Source of the DNA: Candidatus Gastranaerophilales bacterium | GTDB taxonomy: Bacteria > Cyanobacteriota > Vampirovibrionia > Gastranaerophilales > Gastranaerophilaceae | Direction of reading: 5' to 3' | Assembly (NCBI GenBank): GCA_944322725.1 | Contig: CALUPU010000005.1 | Coordinates: 1-64,000, forward strand | DNA length: 64,000 nucleotides | In this document: piece by piece, positions 32,558-42,187 of the stretch | How positions within the stretch are numbered: the stretch's first letter is position 1 | How the letters are laid out: every line of letters begins with the position of its first letter | The notes under the pieces: model-generated | The model's database searches: none | What the model was told of the DNA's origin: nothing | The model's input: the letters and a program-made list of their open reading frames with translations, nothing else | Translations under genes and position numbers: made by a program

Positions 32558-34414
32558 ATGACTGCGACATTAATAAATATCAAAGGTGAACAGGAAAAAG
32601 TTAAAGAGCAGATTAAAGCACAGGGCTTAAGAGTGCTGGTTTGTGCCGGCACAGGCTGTGTTGCTAACGGCTCGCTAAAGGTTATAGAAAAATTTAAGGA
32701 ACTCGGTGCAAATGTACGTCCTATGACTCATCAGGATAAGGTTACAATTGTGCCGACAGGCTGCCACGGCTTTTGTGAGCAGGGTGTGCTGGTTGTTATC
32801 CCTGATTTGGATGTGACTTATGTAAGAGTAAAACTTGAAGACGTTGAAGAAATCATTGAAAGCCATATAAAAGAAGGCAAACCGGTTGAAAGACTTCTTT
32901 ATGTTGACCCTAAAACACAAGAACACGTATTCAAAAATGAAGAAATCAATTTCTACGCAAAACAAACAAGAACAACTCTTGCAAACTGCGGTGAAATAAA
33001 TGCCGAATCTCTTGATGAAGCACTTGCTGTTGGTGCTTACGAAGCATTGCATAAAGTTTTAGAAAAAGGAAATCCTGATTGGGTTATTGAAGAAATTACA
33101 AAATCAGGGCTTCGCGGCAGAGGCGGCGGCGGTTTCCCTACAGGTATGAAGTGGAAATTCACTGCTGCAAACAAAGGCGGCAAAAGTTATGTTGTTTGTA
33201 ACGGCGATGAAGGCGATCCGGGCGCGTTCATGGACAGAAGTGTTATGGAAGGCGACCCGCACAAACTGCTGGAAGGTATGGCAATTGCCGGCTATGCAAT
33301 TGGTGCAGATGAGGCTTATATCTATGTAAGAGCAGAATACCCTCTTGCAATCCACCGTTTGAGAGTGGCAATTAAAGAAGCAGAAGAAAGAGGTTTCCTA
33401 GGCAAAAATATTATGGGTTCTGATTTCAATTTTGAAATCCATATTAAAGAGGGTGCAGGCGCATTTGTTTGCGGTGAAGAAACAGCTCTTATTGCTTCTA
33501 TTGAAGGCGAAAGAGGTATGCCAAGACCGAAACCGCCGTTTCCTGCAAACAAAGGTTTGTTCGGCCGTCCTACTTTGATTAACAACGTAGAAACCCTTGC
33601 AAACGTTGCTCCGATAATTCTGAAAGGTGCTGACTGGTTCAGTTCTATGGGCACGGAAAAATCAAAAGGCACAAAAACTTTTGCCCTTACTGGCGAAGTT
33701 AATAATACCGGCCTTATTGAAGTACCGATGGGAACAACTTTAAGAGAAATCGTATTCGATATAGGCGGCGGAATCCGCGGCGGTAAGAAATTCAAAGCCG
33801 TACAAATCGGCGGTCCGTCAGGCGGTTGTTTGACAGAGGAACATCTTGACCTACCTATGGATTATGACAATCTTATTGCAGCAGGTGCAATGGTCGGTTC
33901 AGGCGGTCTTGTTGTAATGAACGAAGACACCTGTATTGTTGAAGTTGCAAGGTTTTTTATGAACTTTACACAAAACGAATCCTGCGGAAAATGTGTTCCC
34001 TGCCGCGAAGGCACAAAAAACATGTTAAAAATCTTAGAAAGAATTGTTAAAGGCAAAGGCGAGATGAAAGATATTGAAACTCTCGAAGAGCTTGCTGTTG
34101 CTGTTAAAGACGGTTCGCTTTGCGGGCTTGGAAAAACCGCTCCGAACCCTGTTCTTTCTACGTTGAAATATTTTAAAGATGAGTATATCGCTCACATCAA
34201 GGATAAGAAATGTCCTGCTGGCGTTTGCGAAGCTATGAAAACAATTACAATTGATCCCGAACTTTGCAAAGGTTGTACAAAATGTGCAAGAACCTGCCCT
34301 GTTGGCGCTATTGAAGGAACGGTGAAGAATCCGCACCACATTGATCAGTCAAAATGTATAAAATGCGGCGCTTGCTTCAATGCTTGTCCGTTTAAGGCTA
34401 TACGCCAGTCATAA
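32558..34414 (+). CDS. hydB: NuoF-like NADH/FMN subunit of NAD-linked [FeFe] hydrogenase
   Basis: A 618-residue diaphorase subunit. In order: an N-terminal [2Fe-2S] thioredoxin-like domain (CAGTGCVANG, CHGFCEQG), the FMN/NADH site (GRGGGGFPTGMKW, NGDEGDPGAF, and GAGAFVCGEETALI), the [4Fe-4S] SLBB-linked motif CGKCVPCREGT, and a C-terminal two-[4Fe-4S] ferredoxin (CKGCTKCARTCPVGAI and CIKCGACFNACPFKAI). This is the HydB/HndC architecture, able to pass electrons between NAD(H), ferredoxin and the hydrogenase. The gene begins on the base after the hydC stop. Confidence 0.95.
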   Translation: MTATLINIKGEQEKVKEQIKAQGLRVLVCAGTGCVANGSLKVIEKFKELGANVRPMTHQDKVTIVPTGCHGFCEQGVLVVIPDLDVTYVRVKLEDVEEIIESHIKEGKPVERLLYVDPKTQEHVFKNEEINFYAKQTRTTLANCGEINAESLDEALAVGAYEALHKVLEKGNPDWVIEEITKSGLRGRGGGGFPTGMKWKFTAANKGGKSYVVCNGDEGDPGAFMDRSVMEGDPHKLLEGMAIAGYAIGADEAYIYVRAEYPLAIHRLRVAIKEAEERGFLGKNIMGSDFNFEIHIKEGAGAFVCGEETALIASIEGERGMPRPKPPFPANKGLFGRPTLINNVETLANVAPIILKGADWFSSMGTEKSKGTKTFALTGEVNNTGLIEVPMGTTLREIVFDIGGGIRGGKKFKAVQIGGPSGGCLTEEHLDLPMDYDNLIAAGAMVGSGGLVVMNEDTCIVEVARFFMNFTQNESCGKCVPCREGTKNMLKILERIVKGKGEMKDIETLEELAVAVKDGSLCGLGKTAPNPVLSTLKYFKDEYIAHIKDKKCPAGVCEAMKTITIDPELCKGCTKCARTCPVGAIEGTVKNPHHIDQSKCIKCGACFNACPFKAIRQS

Positions 34415-34443
34415 AATGTGTAAAAAAGAAAGGTAATTTACAA

Positions 34444-36228
34444 ATGAGCGATAAAAAGACATTAATTATTAACGGAAAAGAAGTCGAGTTTACAGACGAA
34501 CCCAATCTTCTTGAAGTAATCAGAAAAGCGGGCTTTAACGTGCCGACATTCTGCTACCGACCTGACCTTACACAGTACGGTGCTTGCAGAATGTGTGTTG
34601 TAGAGGTTGAATACCCTAACGGAAGAACCGTAATTAACTCTTCTTGCACAATGCCGCCCGAGGCAAATATCAAGGTAAAAACAAACACCGAGCGCACACG
34701 CCGTATCAGAAAAACCGTATTGGAACTGCTTCTTGCAAACCACGACAGAGAATGCACAACCTGTGATAAATCAGGCAAATGTGAACTCCAGCAGTATGCA
34801 GAAGAATACGGAATAAAAGACGTATCAAAATACGTACAGCTTCAAAAAGACAGATTCCAGCCGATTGATGACTCAAACCCGTCAATTGTCAGAGATCCGA
34901 ATAAATGCATCCTTTGCGGAGCCTGTGTTAGAGCCTGTGCTGAGTTTCAAGGTCACGCTGTTTTGGGCTTTGCAAACAGAGGTTCAAAAACTGTTGTTCA
35001 GCCTATGGCAGGAAAATCTCTTGCAAGCGTTGACTGCGTATTCTGCGGTCAGTGTCAGGCAGTATGCCCTACAGGTGCATTGACTATCAAAAATGAAGTT
35101 AACCCTGTATGGAATTTAATTACAGACCCGAATACAAAAGTTGTCGCACAGATTGCACCATCAGTGCGTGTTGCAATAGGTGAAGAATTCGGACTTGAGC
35201 CGGGTGAAAACTCAATCAAACTTATCAACGCTGCGTTAAAAGAAATCGGATTTGACCTTGTATTTGATACAAACTTCTCTGCTGACCTTACCATTATGGA
35301 AGAGGCACACGAGTTTGTTGAACGCGTAAGCAAAGGCGAAAACCTTCCGCTGTTCACCTCCTGCTGCCCTGCGTGGGTAAGATACTTAGAAACACAACAC
35401 CCTGATATGTTACACCACTTATCAAGCTGTAAATCACCTCAGGGAATGCTTTCTCGTGTATTGATGGAACTTGTTCCCCAATACTTTGAAGGCTTTACAA
35501 AAGAAAATATGAAAATAGTTTCCATTATGCCATGTACTGCCAAAAAGGTAGAGGCAAAACGCGCCCAATTGAGAAAAGACGACAAGTTTGAAACAGATTT
35601 TGTTCTCACAACTCAGGAACTTGCAAAAATGATTAAGAGTGCAGGCATTGATTTTAAATCACTTGAACCCTCTGAAGGTGACAGCCCGTTTGCTCAATAT
35701 ACCGGAGCAGGCACGATTTTCGGTGCTTCAGGCGGTGTAGCGGAAGCTGCCGTAAGAACAGCTTACGAATTTGTAACGGGCGAGCCCTTGTCAGACCTTG
35801 ATATTAAAGGTATGAGAGGTGTGGACAAAAACCATATATGCAAAGACGTTGAGCTTGATATCAAAGGCACAAAAGTAAAAGTAAGAGTTGTTTCAACATT
35901 AAAAGAAGCTGAAAAATCTATTCAAGAAATTAAAAACGGCACAGCAGACTTCCATATGCTGGAAGTTATGGCGTGTCCCGGCGGATGTATCAACGGCGGC
36001 GGTCAGCCATTAAGCTTTAATGATTCAAAAATCAAAGAAAGAAGAGCACAGGGGCTGTATAAAGAAGACTCAGAACTGCAATACAGACGCTCCAACGACA
36101 ACCCGGATATCAAAAAACTTTACAAAGAGTACCTTGAAGCACCTGGTTCTCATAAAGCGCATGAACTCTTGCATACAGCTTATCAGGACAAGTTTAAAGG
36201 TTCTTATAAAGATGTTGTAAAAAATTAA
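34444..36228 (+). CDS. hydA: [FeFe] hydrogenase catalytic subunit (group A, HydA/HndD type)
   Basis: A 594-residue catalytic subunit that makes H2. In order: [2Fe-2S] ferredoxin domain (CYRPDL, CRMC), His-ligated [4Fe-4S] cluster (HDRECTTCDKSGKC), two [4Fe-4S] clusters (CILCGACVRAC, CVFCGQCQAVC), then the H-cluster motifs L1 TSCCPAW (~310), L2 MPCTAKKVEAKR and L3 EVMACPGGCINGGGQP. The proton-relay segments IMEEAHEF and SPQ are present. It is the third gene of the hydCBA operon with AAAGG upstream. With HydB and HydC it probably forms a bifurcating or NADH-dependent enzyme. Maturases HydEFG are not in the window. Confidence 0.96.
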   Translation: MSDKKTLIINGKEVEFTDEPNLLEVIRKAGFNVPTFCYRPDLTQYGACRMCVVEVEYPNGRTVINSSCTMPPEANIKVKTNTERTRRIRKTVLELLLANHDRECTTCDKSGKCELQQYAEEYGIKDVSKYVQLQKDRFQPIDDSNPSIVRDPNKCILCGACVRACAEFQGHAVLGFANRGSKTVVQPMAGKSLASVDCVFCGQCQAVCPTGALTIKNEVNPVWNLITDPNTKVVAQIAPSVRVAIGEEFGLEPGENSIKLINAALKEIGFDLVFDTNFSADLTIMEEAHEFVERVSKGENLPLFTSCCPAWVRYLETQHPDMLHHLSSCKSPQGMLSRVLMELVPQYFEGFTKENMKIVSIMPCTAKKVEAKRAQLRKDDKFETDFVLTTQELAKMIKSAGIDFKSLEPSEGDSPFAQYTGAGTIFGASGGVAEAAVRTAYEFVTGEPLSDLDIKGMRGVDKNHICKDVELDIKGTKVKVRVVSTLKEAEKSIQEIKNGTADFHMLEVMACPGGCINGGGQPLSFNDSKIKERRAQGLYKEDSELQYRRSNDNPDIKKLYKEYLEAPGSHKAHELLHTAYQDKFKGSYKDVVKN

Positions 36229-36249
36229 TTGATACAATTACTTCAAAAA

Positions 36250-36287
36250 GACGAAATCCTGTGAAACAAACGGGGTTTCGTCTTTTT
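36250..36287 (+). terminator. Intrinsic terminator of the hydrogenase operon
   Basis: GACGAAATCC pairs with GGGGTTTCGTC (one bulge or mismatch) across a 12-base loop, followed by TTTTT. It lies 22 bases after the hydA stop. Confidence 0.8.
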
Positions 36288-36344
36288 GTGTTGAATTTTA
36301 TGTTAAAATATTTTTGATAATAACAAATAAAAGATTGTGAAAAT

Positions 36345-37427
36345 ATGACAGATATAGTTAATGATTTTTTAAATATAAGGGAAGTTCAGGAAAAAAAAGA
36401 GTTTGAAGAGCTTAGCCCGTATGCTGCAAAAAGCGCATTGTCAAAAGGCAGAGCAAAAGAAGAAGAAAAATGTCCGTTAAGAACTGAGTTTCAAAGAGAC
36501 CGTGACAGGATTATCCATTCCAAGGCTTTTCGCCGTCTGAAACACAAAACACAGGTGTTTTTCTCTCCTACAAACGACCATTTCAGAACACGAATGACCC
36601 ACACCCTTGAAGTTTCTCAAATTGCAAGAACAATCGCCCGTGCGCTGAACCTTAACGAAGATTTGGCTGAAGCTATTGCTCTTGGTCACGATTTGGGTCA
36701 CACACCATTTGGCCATAGCGGAGAAGATGTCTTAAACGAAATTATGGATGCAGGTTTTCGCCATGCAGAGCATTCTGTCAGGGTTGCAACAATAATTGAG
36801 GATTTAAACCTCACTCAAGAAACGCTCGACGGTATATTGCACCATTCCGGTTCTTTGAAAAAAGAAAGCAAAGCTTTTACTCTGGAAGGTAAAATAGTAA
36901 AGCTTTCAGACAAGATAGCTTACATAAACCATGATATTGATGACGCAATGAGAGCAGGTATAATCAAAGAATCTGATCTGCCGCAGGATTGTATACAATA
37001 TTTTTCGCTGGACAGAAGCGAGCGTATCACAAAAATGGTTATGGATATTGTCCGCAACTCTATGGGCAAAGACCATATTTGTATGTCAGAAGATGCTTTT
37101 TATCATATTGACAAATTGAGAACATGGATGTTTAGAAACGTATACACAAACTCCATTGCCAAAAAAGAAGAAACAAAGGTTAAAGGTATTGTTTACGGGC
37201 TTTTCAATCATTATGAAGCACTTTTAAAACAAAAAATGCCTAACCAGAATGAAGAAGAAATCAAACGCACTGTTTGTGATTATATTTCAGGTATGACTGA
37301 CAGATATGCTATCCAAAAATACGAAGAAATATATATTCCTCAGTCATTGCAGGATGTCTCCAATGATGATTTCTTATTCACACTGGCAAAGATAAACAAT
37401 TTGAGCGTTCAGCTGACAGTTTTATAA
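36345..37427 (+). CDS. dgt: Deoxyguanosinetriphosphate triphosphohydrolase-like protein
   Basis: HD-domain dNTPase of 360 residues. The metal-site residues are visible: H in RMTHTLEVSQIA, HD in ALGHDLGHTPFGH, and a later D in KLSDKIAYINHD. The opening RTEFQRDRDRIIHSKAFRRLKHKTQVF is highly typical of the family. It hydrolyses dGTP or other dNTPs to nucleoside and triphosphate. The Shine-Dalgarno sequence before ATG 36345 is weak. A bidirectional terminator separates it from glnA. Confidence 0.92.
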   Translation: MTDIVNDFLNIREVQEKKEFEELSPYAAKSALSKGRAKEEEKCPLRTEFQRDRDRIIHSKAFRRLKHKTQVFFSPTNDHFRTRMTHTLEVSQIARTIARALNLNEDLAEAIALGHDLGHTPFGHSGEDVLNEIMDAGFRHAEHSVRVATIIEDLNLTQETLDGILHHSGSLKKESKAFTLEGKIVKLSDKIAYINHDIDDAMRAGIIKESDLPQDCIQYFSLDRSERITKMVMDIVRNSMGKDHICMSEDAFYHIDKLRTWMFRNVYTNSIAKKEETKVKGIVYGLFNHYEALLKQKMPNQNEEEIKRTVCDYISGMTDRYAIQKYEEIYIPQSLQDVSNDDFLFTLAKINNLSVQLTVL

Positions 37428-37429
37428 CA

Positions 37430-37462
37430 AAAAATCCTCTTAGAAATAAGAGGATTTTTTTG
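37430..37462. terminator. Bidirectional terminator between dgt and glnA
   Basis: AAAAATCCTCTTA and TAAGAGGATTTTTTT form a hairpin with a short loop between the convergent stops at 37427 and 37463, with T tracts on both strands. Confidence 0.88.
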
Positions 37463-38830
37463 TTAGTATTTTTCGAGATATTCGTTGATTTCCCATGGCG
37501 AAACATCTGTTCTGTATCTGTCCCACTCCATTTCTTTTGCAGTGACAAATTCATTAAAAATATGTTCTCCGAGTGCTTTTTTAACAAGTTTGCTCTTTTT
37601 CATCAAAGCAAGTGCTTCATTTAAGCTGCCCGGAAGTGAATCGATATGGCTTCTTTTTCTTTCTTTGGCTGTCATATCGTAGATATTTTCTTCCGTTTGA
37701 AGCGGCGGCTTAATCTGATTTTTTATGCCTTCCATTGCAACTGTTAAAAGCACTGCCATAACGAGGTAAGGATTGCAGGAGGCGTCAGGCGAACGGAGTT
37801 CTACACGTGTTGCATTACCTCTTTTTGCAGGTACACGTATAAGCGCACTTCTGTTGGCAAGCGACCATGCAATATAAACAGGTGCTTCGTATCCGGGTAC
37901 GAGACGTTTGTAGCTGTTAACAGTCGGGTTTGTGATAGCTGTAAAGTCTTTTACGTTTTCTAAGATAGCACCTATTGTATAGAGTGCCTCTTTTGAAAGC
38001 TGGTATGCTGAATCTTCACTAAAGAAAGCATTTTTGCCGTTTTTAATGTCAAAAAGCGAAATATTGCAGTGCATACCGGAACCGTTTATGCCGTATATAG
38101 GTTTTGGCATAAATGTTGCATGCAGTCCGAATTTGTCAGCTGAAGCCTTAACCGCATACTTAAAAGTAACAATATTATCGGCTGCTGTAAGTGCGTCTGC
38201 ATATTTAAAATCTACTTCGTGCTGACCTCTTGCAACTTCATGGTGGCTGGCTTCGATTTCAAAACCTAACTGCTCGAGTGTATCCACAATCTGTGCACGT
38301 ATATCCTCACCTTTGTCATCCGGTCCTACATCGTAGTATCCTGCAGAATCGTGAGTATATGTGGATGGCAGACCATTTTCATCTTTTTTGAAGAGGAAGA
38401 ATTCCGCTTCCGGTCCTATGTTCATAACAAAGCCCATTTCTTCGGCTTCTTTGATTACTCGTTTGAGGTTGCATCTGGGACATCCCTCAAAAGGTGTTCC
38501 GTCAGCATTGTGGATATCGCAGATGATTCTTGCCACATTCCATTTACCTTCTTTTTCTCTCCAGGGAAGAATTGCGAATGTAGAACGGTCGGGATAAAAG
38601 TACATATCAGATGTCTCTATGCTTCTGAACCCTTTAATCGAAGAGCCGTCAAGCATAAGTTCGTTGTTTAATATTTTATCAATCTGTTTTGCCGGTACTG
38701 CCATATTTTTGACCATACCGTTGATATCAACAAACTGTAAACGTATAAATTTTACGTGGTTTTCGTCAATAAGCTTTTTTATTTCCTCTTTTGATAACTC
38801 TTTTCCCTGTTTCGGAATGTAATTAATCAT
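37463..38830 (-). CDS. glnA: Glutamine synthetase type I
   Basis: A 455-residue GS-I that condenses glutamate and ammonia. Landmarks: MLDGSSIKGF, the GPEAEFFLF metal-binding strand, NGSGMHCNISL, the NRSALIRVP substrate site and RVELRSPDASCNPYL. The adenylylation-loop position reads NIYDMTAKERKR rather than NLYDLP-type, so the enzyme is probably of the GSI-alpha kind, not controlled by adenylylation. GAGGAG is six bases before the ATG at 38830. The 246 bases upstream to 39076 are AT-rich; I see no clear regulator site in them. Confidence 0.96.
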   Translation of the reverse strand: MINYIPKQGKELSKEEIKKLIDENHVKFIRLQFVDINGMVKNMAVPAKQIDKILNNELMLDGSSIKGFRSIETSDMYFYPDRSTFAILPWREKEGKWNVARIICDIHNADGTPFEGCPRCNLKRVIKEAEEMGFVMNIGPEAEFFLFKKDENGLPSTYTHDSAGYYDVGPDDKGEDIRAQIVDTLEQLGFEIEASHHEVARGQHEVDFKYADALTAADNIVTFKYAVKASADKFGLHATFMPKPIYGINGSGMHCNISLFDIKNGKNAFFSEDSAYQLSKEALYTIGAILENVKDFTAITNPTVNSYKRLVPGYEAPVYIAWSLANRSALIRVPAKRGNATRVELRSPDASCNPYLVMAVLLTVAMEGIKNQIKPPLQTEENIYDMTAKERKRSHIDSLPGSLNEALALMKKSKLVKKALGEHIFNEFVTAKEMEWDRYRTDVSPWEINEYLEKY

Positions 38831-39076
38831 GTATTCTCCTCATTTATTTCCAACTTTTATATTGCAATTATGATTAATTTTGAGTATTAGTGCAATGATT
38901 TTTTTTATTTACTCAATATTAAGTTTTATAAATGATAACCTTTTAAAAAATATCAGAGTTTAATAGACAAAACAAAGAAGGATTTTGGCATAAATTAAAA
39001 GGATTTTTTTTAAGAATTGGAAAATATTTTTATAATCATAGAAAAGTTTGTGTTAAAAATTTATGGTTAAAGAAAG

Positions 39077-40135
39077 TTAATATATTCTTTCTTTTGTTTC
39101 AGAATCAAAAAATAAAAAATCTTCTGTATTGAACTTAAGTGTTATTTGTTTGTCAAATTGTTTTTGTGCATCCAGCTTTGCTGCACATTTTTCTCCATTT
39201 ATGTTAAAGTAAACTATTTTTTCACTGCCCAGCATTTCAGATATATCGATATTTACAGTGAAATCGTAATTTGCATCCAATACATCCATTTTTTCAGGTC
39301 TGATACCGATAATAACCGTTTTTCTGTCTTTAATGGTATCTTTTTGCTTATCTGAAAGATTTATGACGTAATCATTAAACTTGATTGTATTGTTAACAAC
39401 ATCCGTCTTGATAAAGTTCATTGAAGGAGAGCCTAAAAATCCGCCTACAAAAGTGTTTGCAGGGCTGTAATAGATTTTTTCCGGCTCATCAACCTGCTGT
39501 ATAACCCCTTTGTCCAGAACAACTATTCTATCTCCCATTGTAAGAGCTTCTGTCTGGTCGTGGGTTACGTATATGAATGTAGTCTGAAGTTTTTCATGAA
39601 GCTTTTTGATTTCAGAACGCATTTGAACTCTAAGCTTTGCATCAAGGTTTGATAAAGGCTCATCCATCAGGAATACCTTGGGGCTTCTTACTATTGCACG
39701 ACCCAGAGCAACTCTCTGTCTTTGACCGCCTGATAGCTGTTTGGGGCGTCTTTGAAGATACTCGGTAAGGTTCAGGATTTCTGCAGCTTCTTTAACTTTT
39801 TTGTCAATCTCATCTTTTTTGTAATTTCTCATTTTAAGAGGAAACGCGATATTTTCGTATACAGTCATATGCGGATACAGCGCATAACTCTGAAAGACAA
39901 AAGCAATATCTCTGTCTTTGGGGTGTACATTGTTAACACAACGGTCTCCTATGAAAATTTCGCCGTCTGTAATATCTTCTAACCCTGCAATCATTCTTAG
40001 TATTGTTGATTTGCCGCAGCCTGATGAACCTACAAGGACGAGAAATTCCTTATCTTTTATTTCCAGAGAAACATTGTTTATAATTGTTTTTGTGTCGTAT
40101 TTTTTTACAACATTTTTTAATGTTACTTTTGACAT
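39077..40135 (-). CDS. Sugar ABC transporter ATP-binding protein (UgpC/MsmX family)
   Basis: A 352-residue ATPase. Walker [11 protein letters not shown]-loop [13 protein letters not shown], signature [14 protein letters not shown], Walker [14 protein letters not shown] and the switch His in YVTHDQTEA are all present. A C-terminal TOBE/MalK-like regulatory domain (~240-352) includes GIRPEKMDV. Such ATPases often energise several sugar importers. No permease genes are adjacent; the sugar-binding protein at 43735 could be a partner. It follows the kinase-like gene by 22 bases on the same strand. Confidence 0.9.
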   Translation of the reverse strand: MSKVTLKNVVKKYDTKTIINNVSLEIKDKEFLVLVGSSGCGKSTILRMIAGLEDITDGEIFIGDRCVNNVHPKDRDIAFVFQSYALYPHMTVYENIAFPLKMRNYKKDEIDKKVKEAAEILNLTEYLQRRPKQLSGGQRQRVALGRAIVRSPKVFLMDEPLSNLDAKLRVQMRSEIKKLHEKLQTTFIYVTHDQTEALTMGDRIVVLDKGVIQQVDEPEKIYYSPANTFVGGFLGSPSMNFIKTDVVNNTIKFNDYVINLSDKQKDTIKDRKTVIIGIRPEKMDVLDANYDFTVNIDISEMLGSEKIVYFNINGEKCAAKLDAQKQFDKQITLKFNTEDFLFFDSETKERIY

Positions 40136-40157
40136 ATCCCCTCATCTTTGCGTCGTT

Positions 40158-41306
40158 TTACAGGCTTAATCTTTCAATGGGAATGATAAAAGAAAAACTC
40201 GTTCCCTTCATTAGTTCAGACTCTGCCCAGATTTTGCCTTTTAAAATTCTTATAAGATTGTATACAATGCCCATTTCCATACTTTTTGCCACTGCTTTTT
40301 TTGCAATGAACTTGTCAATATTTACATAAGGGTCAAAAATGTTTGTCAGGTCAGCTTCCTGCATTCCTGCGCTTGTGTCCGCTATTGTAACAAGAAGATA
40401 TGCCTTGTCCTGCAGGTTCGGATTAATGCTAAAACCCGCAAGTTCCAGATACTCGTTGTCCGGATGGCTCACAGTCAGCTGCACAGAACCGTTTTCCGTA
40501 GTATTTACTGCATTTTCAAGCAAAATTTCAAGTGCTTTTCTCAATACATTCTCATCAGAATAAATGGTTCTTTTACCGAGACTGTTAAGGTTAAAATTCA
40601 ATATAATCTTTTTATCATCGGCTTTGACTTTGTACTGGGTAAATAATGATGTCATAAGGTTTACAAAATCAAAATTTTTAAACTCGTATTCGTACAGACC
40701 GGACTCAAGTTTTGAGTATTCAACAACACTGTTGATAAGTTCAAGCAGCTGTGTTGAGTTTTTGTTGATTATTTTGAGGTATTTTTCCTGCTTTTCGTTT
40801 ACATCTCCGCCAAGCCCCTCCAGTATGGCTTGTGAAAACCCGTTGATTGAATGAACGGGAGAGGTGAGTTCTCCTGATATTTTTGTCAAAAATGTGTTTT
40901 TGTTTCTTGTCAGCTTGTTGAGATATTCGTGTTCAAACATAAGTTTGTTCAGCATTTTCTGGCTGTTTGTGACGTCTCTCATTGAGATTATGATTTTTTC
41001 TTCACCGTCATCGTATTCGGAGGCTTTGACTTCAAAAAATAAATCCTCGTCGAGATTGAGTTTTGAACGAACAACTGCGGAATCCTTTGACTTTGCAAGG
41101 CTGCTTATAAGAGTAAATCCTCCGTCTATAATGTCAATGATTTCCATATTGAACAGTTCATCGCTTGTTATTTTTAATAAATCAAGAAGATTCTGATTCG
41201 CATATAAGATTTCACCTGACGAAGAAAGTACAAGTACGGCATCAGGGTAATATCCGAGCGCGCTTTTATCTTTTTTTATGCCGAATAGCCACTTAAATAT
41301 ATTCAT
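40158..41306 (-). CDS. PAS-domain histidine-kinase-like protein lacking the phospho-acceptor His
   Basis: A 382-residue protein. A PAS domain at ~15-120 (PDAVLVLSSSGEILYANQNLL) is followed by a dimerisation helix and an HATPase_c-like domain. In the H box the usual S-H-E-L-R-T-P reads S-G-E-L-T-S-P (Gly codon at 40872-40874), so the phosphorylated His is missing. The N box (LLENAVNTT) is kept, but G1 reads DTSAGM and the G2 glycine-rich lid is lost (KSMEMG). No membrane segment or response regulator is adjacent. A signal-sensing pseudokinase is the likely reading. It is co-transcribed with the ABC ATPase. Confidence 0.8.
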   Translation of the reverse strand: MNIFKWLFGIKKDKSALGYYPDAVLVLSSSGEILYANQNLLDLLKITSDELFNMEIIDIIDGGFTLISSLAKSKDSAVVRSKLNLDEDLFFEVKASEYDDGEEKIIISMRDVTNSQKMLNKLMFEHEYLNKLTRNKNTFLTKISGELTSPVHSINGFSQAILEGLGGDVNEKQEKYLKIINKNSTQLLELINSVVEYSKLESGLYEYEFKNFDFVNLMTSLFTQYKVKADDKKIILNFNLNSLGKRTIYSDENVLRKALEILLENAVNTTENGSVQLTVSHPDNEYLELAGFSINPNLQDKAYLLVTIADTSAGMQEADLTNIFDPYVNIDKFIAKKAVAKSMEMGIVYNLIRILKGKIWAESELMKGTSFSFIIPIERLSL

Positions 41307-41357
41307 TTTTATACAACTCCATTGAATATACCTAATATAGCATAAGATTTATAAAAT

Positions 41358-41394
41358 AAAAAATAAAATGCGGCATTTCGTTCAAAAGCCGCAT
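41358..41394 (-). terminator. Intrinsic terminator (minus strand)
   Basis: ATGCGGC and GCCGCAT form a 7-bp stem, followed on the minus strand by a long T-rich run. It closes the gcvPB / hypothetical operon and lies upstream of the kinase-like gene. Confidence 0.7.
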
Positions 41395-41522
41395 AAGTCA
41401 AGAAAGGAATGGTTAGACTATTAATATAGTCATTATTGCAATAATTTTTGCAGTGTGCAAATTTATAAACAATTGTTAAGAATACGACGAAAATGCCTGA
41501 AAAATAAAGGCTTTTTGACAGA

Positions 41523-42185
41523 CTATTCAACAAAATAGCCTTCACCGTCTTCTGTCAGAGTATATTCTGTGAATTCGCTTGTGCCGGTAAGGTCAGGTAC
41601 TATCCTGACAAGGTTCTGACTGATAGCCTCTTCAATTACTGCGTGGTCAACGGGCGTGCCTGTTACAGGAACAAGTTTTGCATTCAGCTGCTTGATTGAA
41701 AATCGTTCTTTGTTCTCTGTATTCAATATGTACATAGCGGTTATTATAAGATTATCCATTGAATTGTGCGGATTGTAGGAGTTTAAGAACCCTTCAAAAT
41801 CCGACAAAATATCTGTTTTTTCAATAACTTCTGTTTTGGGATTGTTGATTGAATCTTCAAGCGTTTGTTCAAAATTTACAGACTCTATTTCCGGCTTGTC
41901 TTCATGAGGCAAAATAGAAGAATTAAATGCAGGTGTTGTTATGTCGTTGATTGAAGTAAGATTTTTTACATCTATAAATCCGCTTCTTTGCGGTTTTTCT
42001 TGCACCTGACTGTTTTGTTCATTTTGATTTTCAGGCTCTGTTGCTTCAGCGGGCGGCTCCACATAATCACCTCTTACAACCCCGTTTATCCAGTCGGATA
42101 ACTGTTCTTCAAATGTGAATTTGTCTGTAGTTGAAAATTCAAATTCTATATTGTCTTTTTTAATTTTAAAATAATATTCGTGCAT
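41523..42185 (-). CDS. Hypothetical protein with winged-helix-like C-terminal domain
   Basis: A 220-residue cytosolic protein. The N-terminal ~40 residues are a compact mixed region, then a Pro/Glu/Asn/Gln-rich linker (~42-130). A C-terminal ~80-residue domain (DNLIITAMYILNTENKERF, then AISQNLVRIV and a YTLTEDGEGYF end) has the helix-helix-helix-wing layout of winged-helix folds. No basic recognition helix is obvious, so DNA binding is uncertain. The start is two bases beyond the gcvPB stop, so they are co-transcribed, but no glycine-cleavage role is evident. Confidence 0.55.
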   Translation of the reverse strand: MHEYYFKIKKDNIEFEFSTTDKFTFEEQLSDWINGVVRGDYVEPPAEATEPENQNEQNSQVQEKPQRSGFIDVKNLTSINDITTPAFNSSILPHEDKPEIESVNFEQTLEDSINNPKTEVIEKTDILSDFEGFLNSYNPHNSMDNLIITAMYILNTENKERFSIKQLNAKLVPVTGTPVDHAVIEEAISQNLVRIVPDLTGTSEFTEYTLTEDGEGYFVE

Positions 42186-42187
42186 TG

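Noticed and set aside
32057-36228. Reading hydCBA as Complex I nuoEFG
   Set aside because: The third protein carries all three H-cluster motifs of [FeFe] hydrogenase, and HydB has the extra C-terminal ferredoxin domain.
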